Source: Chelonoidis abingdonii
Lineage: Eukaryota; Chordata; Testudines; Testudinidae
Length of the DNA stretch: 64,000 bases
NCBI RefSeq assembly: GCF_003597395.2
Contig: NC_133769.1
Span: 180,063,773 to 180,127,772 of the forward strand
Direction of reading: 5' to 3'
Part shown: positions 32,597 through 44,789 of the stretch, piece by piece
Numbering within the stretch: the first letter of the stretch is position 1
Layout: each line of letters starts with the position of its first letter
Made by a program: the position numbers and the translations under genes
Notes under the pieces: generated by a model
Databases searched by the model: none
Told to the model about the DNA's origin: nothing
Seen by the model: the letters and a program-made list of their open reading frames with translations, nothing else

Positions 32597-32770
32597 AAGG
32601 TGGGTGAGGTAATCTCTTTTACTGGACCCACTTCTGTTGGTGAAAGAGACTAGTTATTGAGTCCTACAGAGATCTTCTAGAGGTCTTGGAAACAGCTGTG
32701 TGTAACTCAAAAGCTTGTCTCTCTCACCAACAGAAGTGGGTCAGTAAAAGAGATTACCTCACCCACCTTG
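32597..32770. repeat. Fold-back repeat with about 54-bp arms
   Basis: The left arm caaggtgggtgaggtaatct (32597-32650) and the right arm ending agattacctcacccaccttg (32717-32770) are nearly perfect inverted copies, with one indel and one or two substitutions, separated by 66 bases. It is non-coding. Confidence 0.9.
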
Positions 32771-33544
32771 TGTTGTCTCCCCTAAAGTTACCAGTCACTT
32801 TTGAAAGTTTAGGTCACAAAATTTAATACGAATGAAATTAGGCCCACTCCTTTCTTCTTCTATAAAATCAGATGGAGTTAAGCCTATCCTGACTACCCCT
32901 AAAACCAACTTCTCAAGCCATTGCTCCTTCAAAGGGCATCTAGTAGGTTGGGTGGTTGATTTATTTTTTGTACTATTATTTATATTAGAGTAGTGCCATG
33001 AGGGCCCATAGTCTTTACAGTCTCAGTCTGCACCCATATTTTTGCAATATTTTATTATCACATGAGTTTAACGGTGACATATTGCAGAGCATGCCAGTAG
33101 TTGCAGGGTAAAGGAGAATCATTAATTCAGAGAGAGGGTGTAATCAGAACAGACCTTGAATATGAGAGATTATTTTCTATAGCACAATCCTTCACGGATG
33201 GAAGTAAAATGTACAGAGAAATGACAGGCAGAGTAGGAGGAAGTTTGCTGCAATTACCAGACTGCTCATTCTTATGGAAGCAGCCCTCATATGCATTTGG
33301 GGAATGAGTGTAGAACTTTGCAAGTACCATCCTTCCTTCACATGAGCGGCTATTAGTATATTTCTTTCCCCAGCCATATTGGCTCATGGTAGATTGGTCA
33401 CTCTTCTGTATTGCTATCTTGCTCCTCTCTGCCTGGCAGGGTGAGTTTTCTCTGGCATATGTGAAAATTTCTCAAACTCTCCCTGTGCCTCATTGCTGTT
33501 CAATTCTCATCTGTGTTCTGACTGAGCTGGCCTCAGAGATCACA

Positions 33545-34720
33545 GATCTCCAACCAAGGGCAGTCAATAGGTGGACTGCAGTCCAAATCCGGACCGCCAG
33601 ATGCTTTTCAGTGGATCGCAGGGGCAGAGATGATGTGTGGGTGGGGCAAGCAGGGTCATGTGCCCCCCACCCAGATTGCTCCGGACACCTCTGAAAAATA
33701 TGCCCAGAAGTGAGGAGGCAGCACTCTCCCTTGCACTGCACTCTGTGTGTCCATTCAGTGGGGGTAGGGAGCTGGCTGAGCTTCATGTGCACTCTCCATG
33801 TGCTCCTGCAGCCTGGGGCGGGAGGAAGGAGCAGGCAGCTGGCTGAGCTCCTCCTTCCCCTTCTGCCCCACATGGGGCTACTTCACCTTCTCTGCTCCTG
33901 GAGTCCCAGCACTGCTGCCTACTTTGCAGACCATCCACAGAGGTGAGTCGGGGGTGGAAGTAGAGACAATATGTGGGACTCCAGCAGCAGGGAAAGCGAA
34001 GCAGCCAGAGGATCATGTTGGTGCTGGGGATGCTGCCACATCCCCTGCCTGAAAGTGGCTTCCATCACAGAGAGGGTTTACAGTTTGGTTCAATGGCTCT
34101 CAGCTCCCCCAATTGTTCCAGCGCCCCTGGAACAATTTGTATAGTGGGGTGGGGGAGAGGAGGAGCTCAACCAGCTGCCTGCTTCTTCCTCCTGCCCCAT
34201 GGTGCAGGGACACATAGAGAGTGATGCTGCCAGAGGGAGTGCTGCTTCCTTGCTTATGAGTGTCCCGAGAAATCGAGGGGAGGGCACTTGACCCCCCCCA
34301 AACCTTTCATCTATGCCTCCCTCCCACTAGCCACAGCTATGTGTTGCCTCTCTGCAGAGGCTTAATCTGAGATGGGACTGGAGCTATGCGGAGCAGGGCT
34401 TGTGCTTTCAGCATCCCTGGAGCTCACTGCCCCATCCCTGTGCCCCCTCCCCCTGAGTGGTCTCCAGAGTGCCTCCCTGTGAGCAGTCCCCAGAGCCCCT
34501 TACTCACCTGGGCTTCATTCTCTCTGCCCCTGAGCGGTCCCTAGAGCCCCCCCAAGTCTCATGCCCCCCTGCCCCCAAGCAGTCCCCAGAGCCCACCAGC
34601 ACAGCCATGTACTCCCAAGGGGTCTCTGGAGCCCCCCACCCTGGCCTTATGCAATATCTGTGTGAGAGTGAGATCCTAGAACCCAGAGAAGTGGTTCCCT
34701 CAGGTGCTCAAGGGGGAGGA
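33545..34720. repeat. GC-rich composite of dispersed repeats
   Basis: It holds a gtggactgcagtccaaatc block (33570) and inverted related blocks: gggaggaaggagcaggcagc near 33818 against ctgcctgcttcttcctcctg near 34176. It also holds a piece of the MITE seen at 49972 (gtttggttcaatggctctca, 34082) and C-rich gcggtcc/gagccccc sequence like 2310-2345. Overlapping ORFs here are compositional. Confidence 0.45.
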
Positions 34721-37369
34721 AGCAGGGGCAGCTGGACCCAATTAATTTGCTAGCAGGAAAACCAAGCAGAAAGGAACCAACTTCTGTAGAGAGAAACAAC
34801 TCTTTGTCCTGGCTTCAAATTGTATGTATTGTGTTAGTGATTTGGTTTGTTGTAAAAATAGCCCAGAGGGACGGAGGCTCCTTATCTGAAAAGAGCTTCC
34901 TGGGTGTTTGGCTTTTAGAATCAGCTCCCCTTTTGTTCCAACAGGCAGTTTTCCTCAAAGAGTCTGTCTCCTGTGGGTGGGGTGGGGAGGTTTCTTATCT
35001 CATTCCATTGCCTCTTGTAAGGGCATGAGGTCCCTCCTTTGTGTACCCTCCCTGTTATTTTGTTAACTATAAATGCGTACAAACTCCCCCAAATTTGCCT
35101 CCACCTCTTTGGGAGGTTACTTTGGCCTCTGTTTCACAGTTAAATTTAAGTTAGGCCATGTGGGTTTAGGGTTTATTTAATCTTACTTTAGTTTATTTTT
35201 AGGAAATTTTTTTTTAAAGGAGTAAGAATTTAGTTTTTCTGAATGGCTTTAAAATGCTTTTCTACGTTGATATAAATGAGCTCTAAAGGTCCATTCTTCT
35301 TAACTGAGCTCCCAGACAGGGGTGAGAGCCTTCTAGAGTCTACTAACCCCCCTGCACCCATCCAATGTGACATATTTGCAGTAATTTTAGTGTGCAGTTA
35401 AACCAAAAATTCTCAATTATTTTGCTTCAATTCAGTATTTGTGTAGTACATCTTAGCAACCACTAGAGGGGACTACCAAACCAGGAAACAATAACTGCTG
35501 GCTGTACAACAAGGTGTTTGAATGACACCTGAGTTTAATGCAAAGTTCAGCTTCTGAGATCTGCTTAGCATGGCATCTTCTTGCTCAGCCAGAAGGTGAT
35601 TTCTCTTTTACTTCACCTGGTACAGCTCCCTGTCTATGGACTGCAGTGGCCCTGGTCTGAGTCTTGGCTCTGTTAATAGAGTGCAGGGTGTATTGGTTGC
35701 ATGATGAATACATGGAGAGTCTATTCATCAGAAGGAGAATCTGCTGATTTGTTTCAGGCTGACTGTAGCCTTTGCTGATGACAGCAACCCTAAACCCAGG
35801 ATAGCTTTGATGGGGATAGGAGATGCTGGGAGCAGAAGTCATGATGGGAATGCATCGGAAGGGGGCAGAGAAAGGCAGAAGGGTCTCTGGCAGAAGGGAC
35901 AAGTGGAGTATGGGGAGATGACTCTCTACATGTAGTGGGAGAGTTATTAGAAAAACCTTCTCCTGCCTTACCTGACATGAGTCCAATCTGCAAAATGATT
36001 GGTCTTGATAAACCACAGTGTTACCAAAGAGTTGCTGTTTTCTGTCTTAAGAACTGAAATAACTAACATTAAAAGAAATGTTTTGGAACTGGTACCAGCA
36101 GCTAAAATGGGGGTAGTTCCTTTAGTTTCTCCAACAGATCTCAGAGGACAGCACAAGGTACATCTGCATCTTGTGCTGTATACTACAAGCTTTGATCTTA
36201 TAATTCCTTGACATATGATGCTCGTAGGAGAATTAGAGCAGAGGTACAAGCTGCAATGCCTTTAGCTTGCTGAGAATACCCAGCTTGACATCTTCAACTC
36301 TTCTGCCCATGCTGGGTGGGTGAGCATCTTACCTGGCATCTCAGTGCAATTGTTCAGATAGGAGGGCTAGATTGCAGGTTGGGGGAAGCGATGAGAAGAA
36401 ATGATGGAAGTGAAATCAGCTCCCTGGATTGAAAGAGTGAGTTAGTTTGTTACTCAGATAGAGTGGAGGTCTTCTTAAGTAGCAGCTGTAGAGGAGACTG
36501 CTTTTTTCTCTATGAGCTTGTGTGGAAGGATAGGGCCCTTCTTCTGACAATGGGCCTTACCACTGGTGGTCATGCTTGTGCGTTACACGAGGCTGCATGT
36601 TACAGGTGCCGCCGGTAGGTTCAAGATGCAAAACACTAACTGGTTTTGGAGCTGGTTACTTGAGACACTGCTTCTTCCCATGCCAGACCACTGCAGTTGT
36701 GCTCAGCAGAGGTGCTCAAAATGGAGCTTCCTTGATTTAGACAAGGGAGATGCTAGCAAGGAGTTCTCTGAGAGCAGGTCCTTAACTTGGGAGTTCCTTT
36801 CCCTGTCTTGCTCTGCGACAGTTCAGACTTCCTAGTTTTAGGAGATTTGGCAAAAGTTGTCTGTTTTCCTGGGGAAGGAGGGGTATGGAGAGAGCTGGTA
36901 CTCATGGGTAGAGGGGAGTAGTGCCTGGACTTGTCTTTCATACTTTGGTTGGTTACTTTCCTGTTTGGGGTGAGGAAAGACTGCTGGTTTTATCCTTGGT
37001 GGTGTGATTGGGTTTATCAAAGGCCCAAAGCAGTAAGGCTCAGATCCTCAAGTTATTTAGGTGCCCAACTCCCACTGAAATCAATGAGAGGCATCTAGTG
37101 AGGTTTTCATTATATATAATATCTTTTTTTAAGAAAAATCAGGCCCTGAAAGCCTTGAAGAGGAGCTTCTTTCTAATATGTACACCGAAATACATAAAAA
37201 TGAAAATACTTATTGGTGTGAAGGGAGCAGTAGAGCTCAAGTGGCCAGGCGAATCTTATAGATTGTGGGGTCTGATCTGCAAAGCTATTCGCTGCCAGAT
37301 TGCTGTGGTAAGACAGCAGAGATGTTACACGGATCTTTCTGGGTCCATTGATGCTTTTTATTGTTTTTA
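34721..37369. other. Non-coding stretch, no gene recognised
   Basis: I see no conserved ORF or splice-phased exon. 37025-37145 contains part of a dispersed repeat (ggctcagatcctcaagtta). A 143-codon open stretch at 35585-36016 on the minus strand has no recognisable domain. Confidence 0.35.
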
Positions 37370-39065
37370 ATAAATTCCCAGGTCAAACAGGACCACTGGA
37401 ATCCTCTAGTCTGACCTATTTAATATATGCTATATAGAACGTCCCTGAATTAATTCCTGTTTGAGATAGAGCATATCTTTTTAGAAAAACATCCAAGCTT
37501 GATTTAAAATTTCCCAGTACTGGACAATCCACCACAACTCTTAACAAACTGTTCCAATGATTAATTATCCTCCTGGCTAAAAATCTGTGCCTTATTTCCA
37601 GTCTGAACTTTTCTAGCTTCAACTTCTGGCCACTAATCTTGTCAACCTTTGTCTGCTAGGTCAAAGAGCCATCTATCAGATCTCTGTTCTGCATGGAGGT
37701 ATTTAAAGATTGTGATGAAATTGCCCTTTAACCTTCTCTTTCTTAAGCTGAATGGATTGAGCTCCTTGCCCCACGGTGTTACGCATGTTTTCCAATTCTT
37801 AATTGTTCTTGGGGCTCTTCTCTGAACCCGCTTTAATTTATCAACATCCATCTTGAATCGTGGACACCAGAACTGAACACAGTATCCCAATTGTGGTCGC
37901 ACCAGTGTCAAATACAGAGATAAAATAACCTCCCTACCCCCACACCTTATTTCCCTTGTTATGATCGCATTGGCTCTTTTGGCCATAGTGTCACACTTAG
38001 AGCTCATGTTTAGCTTATTAATCACCACCCCCACCCTGAGTCCTTTTCAGAGTCACTGCTTCCTACGAATGATTCCTCTGTCCCATAAGTATGGTCTGTG
38101 TTGTTTTTCCTAGATGTATGACTTTATATTTGGATGTATAGAATTGCATATTGTTTGCTTGACTCCAGCTAACCAAGTGATCCAGATCTCTCTTTATCGC
38201 TGACCCGTCCTCTTCATTGCTTACTGCTCCCTCAATCTTTGCATCGCCTGCAAACTTTATTAGTGATAGATTTTTATGCTTTATTCCAGGTCATCAATAA
38301 AAATGTTAAATAGCACAGGGCTAAAAACCGATTCCTGTGGGACTTAGATAGACCCACACCCGTTCAATGATGATCTTGATTTACAGTTACATTTTGAGAC
38401 CTATCCATCAGCCAGTTTTGAATCCATGTAATATGTGCTGTGTTAATTGTGTATTGTACTAGTTTCTTAATACACTATGTGGTACCAAGTCAAACGCCTT
38501 GCAGAGGTCTAAGTATGGTACATCAACACTATTAACTTCAACCAAACCAGCCATCTCTCTTTAAAAGAAAAAATCCAGTTAGTTGACAAGATCTATTTTA
38601 CATTAATCTGTGTTGATTGGCATCAATTATATTACCCTCCTTTAATTCTTTATTAATCAAGTCGCCTATCAGCTATTTCATTATTTTGCACAGGACTGAT
38701 GTCATGCTGACAGGCCTATAATTACCCAGGTCATCCTGTTTACTCTTTTTAAATTTGAAACAAAATGAGCTTTCTTCCAGTCCTTGAACTTCCCCAGGGT
38801 CCTAAAACTTACTGACAATCAGCATTAATGGGACAGAGAGCTCCTTTTAAAACTCTTGGAGGCAAGAATCTGGGGACCTACTGATTTAAACATGTCTAAC
38901 TTTAGTAGCTGTTGTTTAACATCCTCCTTAGTTACTGTTGCATATGGGCTTTAGATGCCCTCTGAATTGTTCTGGAGGATCTTGTTGGATCTCTCTGTGG
39001 ACTAGTTTTAACTCTTTAAGAAACTTATTTTGTACAATATTTTGTAGTTTTTGGACCATGTTTGG
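37370..39065 (-). mobile_element. CR1 LINE, antisense, older subfamily
   Basis: The minus strand at 37642-38034 reads KCDTMAKRANAIITREI, LTLVRPQLGYCVQFWCP and DKLKRVQRRAPRTIK, the C-terminal part of CR1 reverse transcriptase. The sequence upstream (38040-39065) continues with CR1 coding remnants broken by frameshifts. The 3'UTR end lies near 37370. It differs from the copies at 22440 and 62613 in its 3' end. Confidence 0.85.
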
Positions 39066-40703
39066 TGGTCCTTGTCTCACAGGAGAGGGTGACTACAACT
39101 GAGTCTCTCTCCCACTCTCCTGGGAAGGTTGGAAGGTGTAAAGCTCCTCAGGTGTAGCAGAGCAGGGCTCTTCTTCGAACTCCTTGCTAAGCATGCAGAT
39201 GTTGCCCTTTGTAAGGTCCACACCTTCAATCTATTTTACTAGATTGTCATCCATGTGAAACTGTGCAGTGATTCCTCCATTCACTGCACCCTTTGGCTCT
39301 TTCTGAACCATTGGTAACTGAAGCAACAAGATGGGGCTTATAGAAATAGCATGGCCAGTGCAAACATGTCCCTGGCTTAGGTGCAGTTTTAGATTTCAGG
39401 GATACTACCCAAAGAGAAAGGTACTGCTCAACCTGAGTGAGTGGGTGGGTGAGGGGAGAATCTAGCTCTAATTGAATAATCTGCTCCTGTCCTTTTGGAA
39501 TTTCTCATCTTCCCAGATTATTTATATCCCCTTTCAGAGCATGTACACTAATACTTAATTCTCCTTCAGTCCCTGTATACTCTCCTCCCCTGTGCAAGTT
39601 CTACCCTCTCTCATCCTTTGCAATCTCTTTTCCTTGATTTCCTACCCTACTTCATTGCCCTAGAGACTCTTTAAAACGAGTTCTTTTAGTCTAATTATAT
39701 AAAATAAATGAAATTAATGTTTCTGTTTAAACCGACTCTCTTGCCTGCTCCATTGTGCACATTTGCGGAGGGTGGGAACAGTCAGAACTAGCAGCAGGGT
39801 AAATGGAAGGGATGGATCACAGAAATGTTACTCAATTTTATATTTCATTGAATGTAGGGAGAGCTCAAGTTTTTGTCTCTCCAAGCTTCAGCCTGCAACT
39901 GAAAGTGTGTTTTCAATAATTTCTCATTACTTCAGTTGAGTGGGGTGGAGGAAATCAGAAAGCAAAGTGAGTTTGGTTCTACAGTCCAATATTTTAGTTC
40001 CACATCTAGTGAACTGGAGACCTACGTAGGTTAGGGCAGGAGAGGAAAATAATTGTTGTGTGATTCTGTCCCATAACACACGCTATTGGCTGCACTGTCT
40101 CTCCTGGACCTCTCCAGAAGGTTGTGTGCATGCTGCCTATTATGTCCAATGCAGATGAGTATTTTGTCCTGGCTTAGAATTCCAGCATAATCTGGTGTTG
40201 GATCTGCCTATCTCTAGGATTGCTAATATGGGGGAAGACTTTTCAAAGGTACATAGCATTCAGGAACCTAGTTCTCATTGGTTTTTAATGGGAGTTCGGT
40301 GCCTAAAGGCCATTTATGTCTTTGAAATTATCCTCTGTGGTCTGTACCTAGGCCTGTGAGAGGCCTGCAGATCACAGCACTTAGGAAGCCTTAGGCACAC
40401 ACGAACAATGGACTAGCTGGGGCCGGTAGTGTCATCTGAAAGGATGCAGTAAGTAAAGGTGCTAAATGCAGTGGTCCCTCTGAATGGGATGAGGAAGGTA
40501 CAGTTCCTCTGTGATGGCTGGCCTAGCTCCCTGTTCAGTTCTCTGGAGATGCAGGTTGACTTTGGAGTGGGCCTGCGTGGCTCATACAGAAGTGTAGTGA
40601 AGTCAAGGAAGCTCCTTTGTGGCTAATGGATCTCATGAGGAGACTCCTGCTGAGCCTCCTTCTCCCTCTTGCCACCTTCCCCTTTTCCTTGACTCGCCTC
40701 ATA
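39066..40703. other. Non-coding stretch
   Basis: No gene recognised. 40245-40335 resembles a dispersed MITE fragment (tttcaaaggtacatagc, taatgggagttcggtgcc). Confidence 0.35.
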
Positions 40704-41356
40704 ACAGGGTGGATTGATTTAATCATAATTTCAATCACCAAGTGGAAAGTCTTGATTTAAATCATCTATTTTAAGCTACATTTCCATTTGACTTCAGTTA
40801 TTTTCTAAAGAAAGGTTCATTCTCATTGGCTGATAGAATTATTAAAATATGTTGATTTTGCCACTCAATAGACCCTTTACCCTAGCTGTGGTACATCTTT
40901 TTGCTACCTAGCAGGGAACACTATAACTACATACGTTTATTCAAGGAATTGTAAAGCTTCATATTTTCAGATTCTTATTAATTGTACATTTTTTTGTATA
41001 CTATAAAGTGGTGAATGATAATTCTCTAGTAAATAAACAATAACTTTTTGCTCATGATTTGTTTCAGGCTACATTAGGATGGAAACTGGAATGTAATTGA
41101 ACACAAAACAGCATATAAAATATATTTTATTAAAACAACCTTAAACGTTTTGGGTACATACATTTCTCATCAAAACACATTTACAGCTAAATGATTTATT
41201 AAACAGAAGGATTAACTGTAGTTAGTGAATTAAATTGGTTATTTGGGGTCAGCATAGGCATATTTGAAAATTTGCCTAAGTGAAAGTGACTGGAGCTTAA
41301 GGTCCTACTTGCCCAAGTCTCTTGAAAATGAGACCATTTCCTAAGTTACTCTAGAG

Positions 41357-41689
41357 CAGTGGTTCCCAAACTTGTTCTGCTGCTTGTGCAGGGAAAGCTC
41401 CTGGTGGGCCGGGCTGGTTTGTTTGCGGGTCGCGTCCGCAGGTTTGGCCGATCACAGCTCCCAAAGGCCACAGTTGGCTGCTCCAGGCCAATGGGAGCTG
41501 CTGGAAGTGGCATGGGCTGAGGGATATACTGGCTGCCACTTCCTGCAGTTCTCGTTGGCCTGGAGCAGTGAACTGCGGCCACTGGGAGCCACGATCGGCC
41601 GAACCTGTGGACACGGCAGGTAAACAAACCGGCCTGGCCTGCCAGGGGCTTTCCCTGCACAAGTGGTGGAACAAGTTTGGGACCCACTG
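41357..41689. mobile_element. hAT-type MITE nested in the hAT relic
   Basis: It begins cagtggttcccaaacttgtt and ends aacaagtttgggacccactg as long inverted repeats. The target duplication is ctctagag (41349-41356) and ctctagac (41690-41697). It is almost fully palindromic: gaaagctcctggtgggccgg on the left mirrors the gccaggggctttcc side. The three overlapping ORFs on both strands arise from this GC-rich palindrome and are not genes. Confidence 0.92.
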
Positions 41690-42261
41690 CTCTAGACCGT
41701 CTTTCAAACTTTGTCAACTAGTAGATCTCATCCTCTAGTAGATCTCATCCTCTCCTGCCTTACTTCTATTCATGGACTACAAGACACAGACAAGATTTTC
41801 TGTTGTTTTTTTCTCCAACTCCCAATTGATTTTTCAGTTTGGAATGAATGAGTCGAAATGAAGAAAATATTTTTTTTGTACCTGCAGAAGAGGCTACGGC
41901 TGTCTAAAGCTGGTTGAGCACTTCATCAAATTCTGGTTCCAGGTGCTTAGCTAGTGATTTCCACCAGTTTAGTGGTGTGACTTTCTTTAAACCACCATCA
42001 GCAAATACGTACTGCTTGAATGGTTCACCTCCAGCCCTGACATTTATTGTTGGTATGATAGGTGATACCCCCCGTCATAGCAGCTGCTGCTTCTTTAGCT
42101 GTTACATATAAACCCTGGTAATTAGCAAGAAAATGAAGTGGAGTAAGTACATTTGCTTCTTTACTGCCTGCAATTTAACTTTGTTGTTGGGTATTTCTTT
42201 CATTAATGTCTCAAAGTTCTTTCCAAATCTTAAGAACTTCAGCAGTACAGCAGCAGTCTTT

Positions 42262-42678
42262 CTACAGTTTGTTTAAGGCTATGGATGTATGTATCTGTAT
42301 ATTCTCTTTAGTCTGATGTTGACTACTTTGGCCATCTGTTTTGTCACAATTTTCTTCACAAATTTTCATCAGAATAGGCCAATTCTTAATAAATAGGTCA
42401 AAACAGTCAGCCACTGAATTCCATTGTAGATCATAGGGGAGAACTAGTTTAGATCCTCCTGTTCTCTTTGCTGAAGTGAAGTGGTGGTGATGAGAATACT
42501 TTGCAATTTCAGCAACATTTTCTCTTATTCCTGGAGTTGTACTTAAGTATTTGGCTAAAAGATGCATCAAATGAGCACAGTACCCATATGTTGTATGTTT
42601 CAGGTTTCCTTCGTTATGTTCTAGATTTCTTCTCATCTTTGCTATGTTTGCAGCACTGCCTATGACAAAGGTACACAC
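42262..42678 (-). pseudogene. hAT transposase fragment
   Basis: A 138-codon open stretch with SAANIAKMRRNLE, the YGYCAHLMHLLAKYLS motif, LPYDLQWNSVADCFDLFIKN and WPILMKICEENCDKTDGQ. These correspond to the middle of BED-type hAT transposases, around the conserved C-x-x-H region. The flanks are frameshifted, so it is a relic. Confidence 0.75.
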
Positions 42679-44681
42679 TTGAATTTTTTGTTCAGTTTAT
42701 CGATTTTACTGCTGCTTAAATATTCTGCTGAATGGGTGTTTCCTGGTGGATCAATTGTTTCTGTAAGATAGACAACTCCATCTTTGTTGCATACAAGCAC
42801 AGACTACTGGATCAATATGTATGTTGCTCCACCCATCAAGACTCAGTTTAATGAATTTCCTGTCAATATTTATTGCACATTATTCAATTTACTTCTCATA
42901 GATTGTATCCAGGAACCTTCCAGCAATGTCTGCTCTGTTGGGTGGAGTGTGGTCATAATGAGCGAACCTTGGCAATGAAAAGTTTGTTCTGAACAAGACA
43001 AAAAAGAGGCTGTGTTGCAAAAGTGAACTGAGCAATCTTTTCATCTCTGGAGTCTTGCTGGAATTTGCTGATCCTGATTATGAGTTCATATAGGGTGTTA
43101 CCAGATGATGATGAAAGTCGCTGTGGTGTTTTTTGTTACAGGTAATTTACTGTCTGACAAATCTGTAGTTGCAGCGCTACTGGTGGTACCGGCACATGAC
43201 TGTGAAGTTACAGACATTGCAGATGATGGACATTCATAGCCCCTTAGGTGTCACCTGCACTCTGAAAAATATGGTAAAAAAAGTCACTGTTACTCTCTTA
43301 GTGTTACTCAGTGCACTGCTTTTAAAAATGAGATTGTAAATACAGATTCCTCTTACTGCAGCTCTTTATACTGCTGTTGAAGCAATACAATTAATTCTAA
43401 ACCCAGTTTTATATTGAAAATAATTAATCTAGCATAAGGATTATTTAAATCGGTTTAAACCCTTATCTCTAGCACCATACCAAACAGCTTGGAAAAAAAA
43501 AACTTTTTAAATGTAAAAATTCATAAGTGCCTAATAAAACTTTACTATTAAACAAGAAATCTTCACCTCGGATGATGGCTATATTGTGCAATAAAAAAAT
43601 CACTTCAGAAGTCCAGCAGTATCTGTAAAAATGTAATTGAGAAATACTCCCACAACAGACGAACATACCAATTATATTTTGAACACTCACACTTTGAAAT
43701 TCAGAAGTAAGTAATCACCCAAAACACAAATGTATCATTTAGCAGCATAGTAAGACGTGGGGAGGGGGGAGGTCATCCATAAGAATGGTGCAAAATGTTT
43801 ACTAACCAGTTGATTCAGATACTTCAGACCTGTCCACATCATCATCTTCAAAGTCACTGCCTCTTGAAGAGCATTTTTCATAATGTTGTTTTATTCTGAC
43901 AACCAGGCCTTGCAACTCTTTCTTGCACTGTGTACGTTTGGCACATGTTCCTTTTTACCCAGAGATACAGGAATTTCTTGAAAATATTCCCAAATAGGTC
44001 TTTTTTATGACCTCCACTGATGGCAGGTTTTTTTCCTTCAAGTTCCCAGGTGTTGAAATCAACACTAGAGGCTGCACTCTGAAGAATGTTGTCTCTTCTT
44101 CCCTGGTGTCTTGCTTTGGCACCAGTTTTGCTTCTTGCTGGTTGCACCCTCTGCTCCTGCTCTCTTGTTACAGAACTCCTCTGCCTCCAGAAAAACACAA
44201 GAACTACCAGCAATCCAAGGCTTCTGCCCATGTAACCTACATGCCTTTTGCACTGCAGTATTTGGCTGTTTAGAGACAAAGAGGGGGGAAGTTGAGTAAT
44301 TAATGGATTTCTGTATCCCTGTCTGTGCAGGCATGCAAGGAGGCAGAACAAGGCCATTTACCAAAGCCACCCAGACACAAGGGCTGGTAGTTACTGAGCA
44401 ATCAGTGTTTTTCCATGAGCTGGCGAGTAGGTGTCCATGGTGGTTGGAATCAAAAAATTTGTAATTTATGAATTGAGCCAGTCAGAGCTCAGGTAGGGAG
44501 ACGCTATAAAATAGGAATGAGACCACTCAGCTCGGTTAAGTGGATGATCCTGTTGGTGCCTTCTGAAATAAGAGGCTGTGTCCTAATGCCTGTGATGATG
44601 TTGCCAATTTCTTGCACCAGTAGCACTGCCTCTGGGTCCCCTAGCTGATCAAGCCCTTTATGAAAGACCTATTGTGCCATG

Positions 44682-44745
44682 GCAGCAGAGAGTCCTGTGG
44701 CACCTTATAGACTAACAGATGTGGTGCCACAGGACTCTTTGCTGC
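44682..44745. repeat. Short hairpin repeat with 23-bp arms
   Basis: Arms 44682-44704 and 44723-44745 (agagtcctgtggcacc and ggtgccacaggactct at the core) are inverted with a single mismatch and an 18-base loop. The following cagatccagactaacacgg phrase is part of the same dispersed repeat. Confidence 0.9.
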
Positions 44746-44789
44746 TTTTACAGATCCAGACTAACACGGCTACCCCTCTGATACTATTG

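Larger units (their letters stand above)
40704..44060 (-). mobile_element. Decayed hAT transposon with BED-finger and transposase remnants
   Basis: The left (3') end has gggtggattgatttaatc and repeated gatttaaatca motifs. The minus strand carries hAT transposase sequence at 42262-42678 (AHLMHLLAKYLSTTPGIREN, DLQWNSVADCFDLFIKNWPI). Near 43860-44040 there is a frameshifted N-terminal segment whose alternate frame shows the paired cysteines and late His/Cys of a BED zinc finger. The right end is not fixed. A MITE is nested at 41357-41689. The 3' region matches the relic at 14235-15230. Confidence 0.7.

Noticed and set aside
33490..33873. 127-codon minus-strand ORF
   Set aside because: Lies in a GC-rich repeat composite with overlapping ORFs on both strands; no recognisable domain.
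35585..36016. 143-codon minus-strand ORF
   Set aside because: No Ig, zinc-finger or other domain, no hydrophobic pattern, and no splice or conservation evidence; length is possible by chance in 64 kb.
43878..44357. 159-codon minus-strand ORF as a host gene
   Set aside because: Its end reads the BED-finger region of the hAT relic in a shifted frame, and the remainder has no similarity I recognise.
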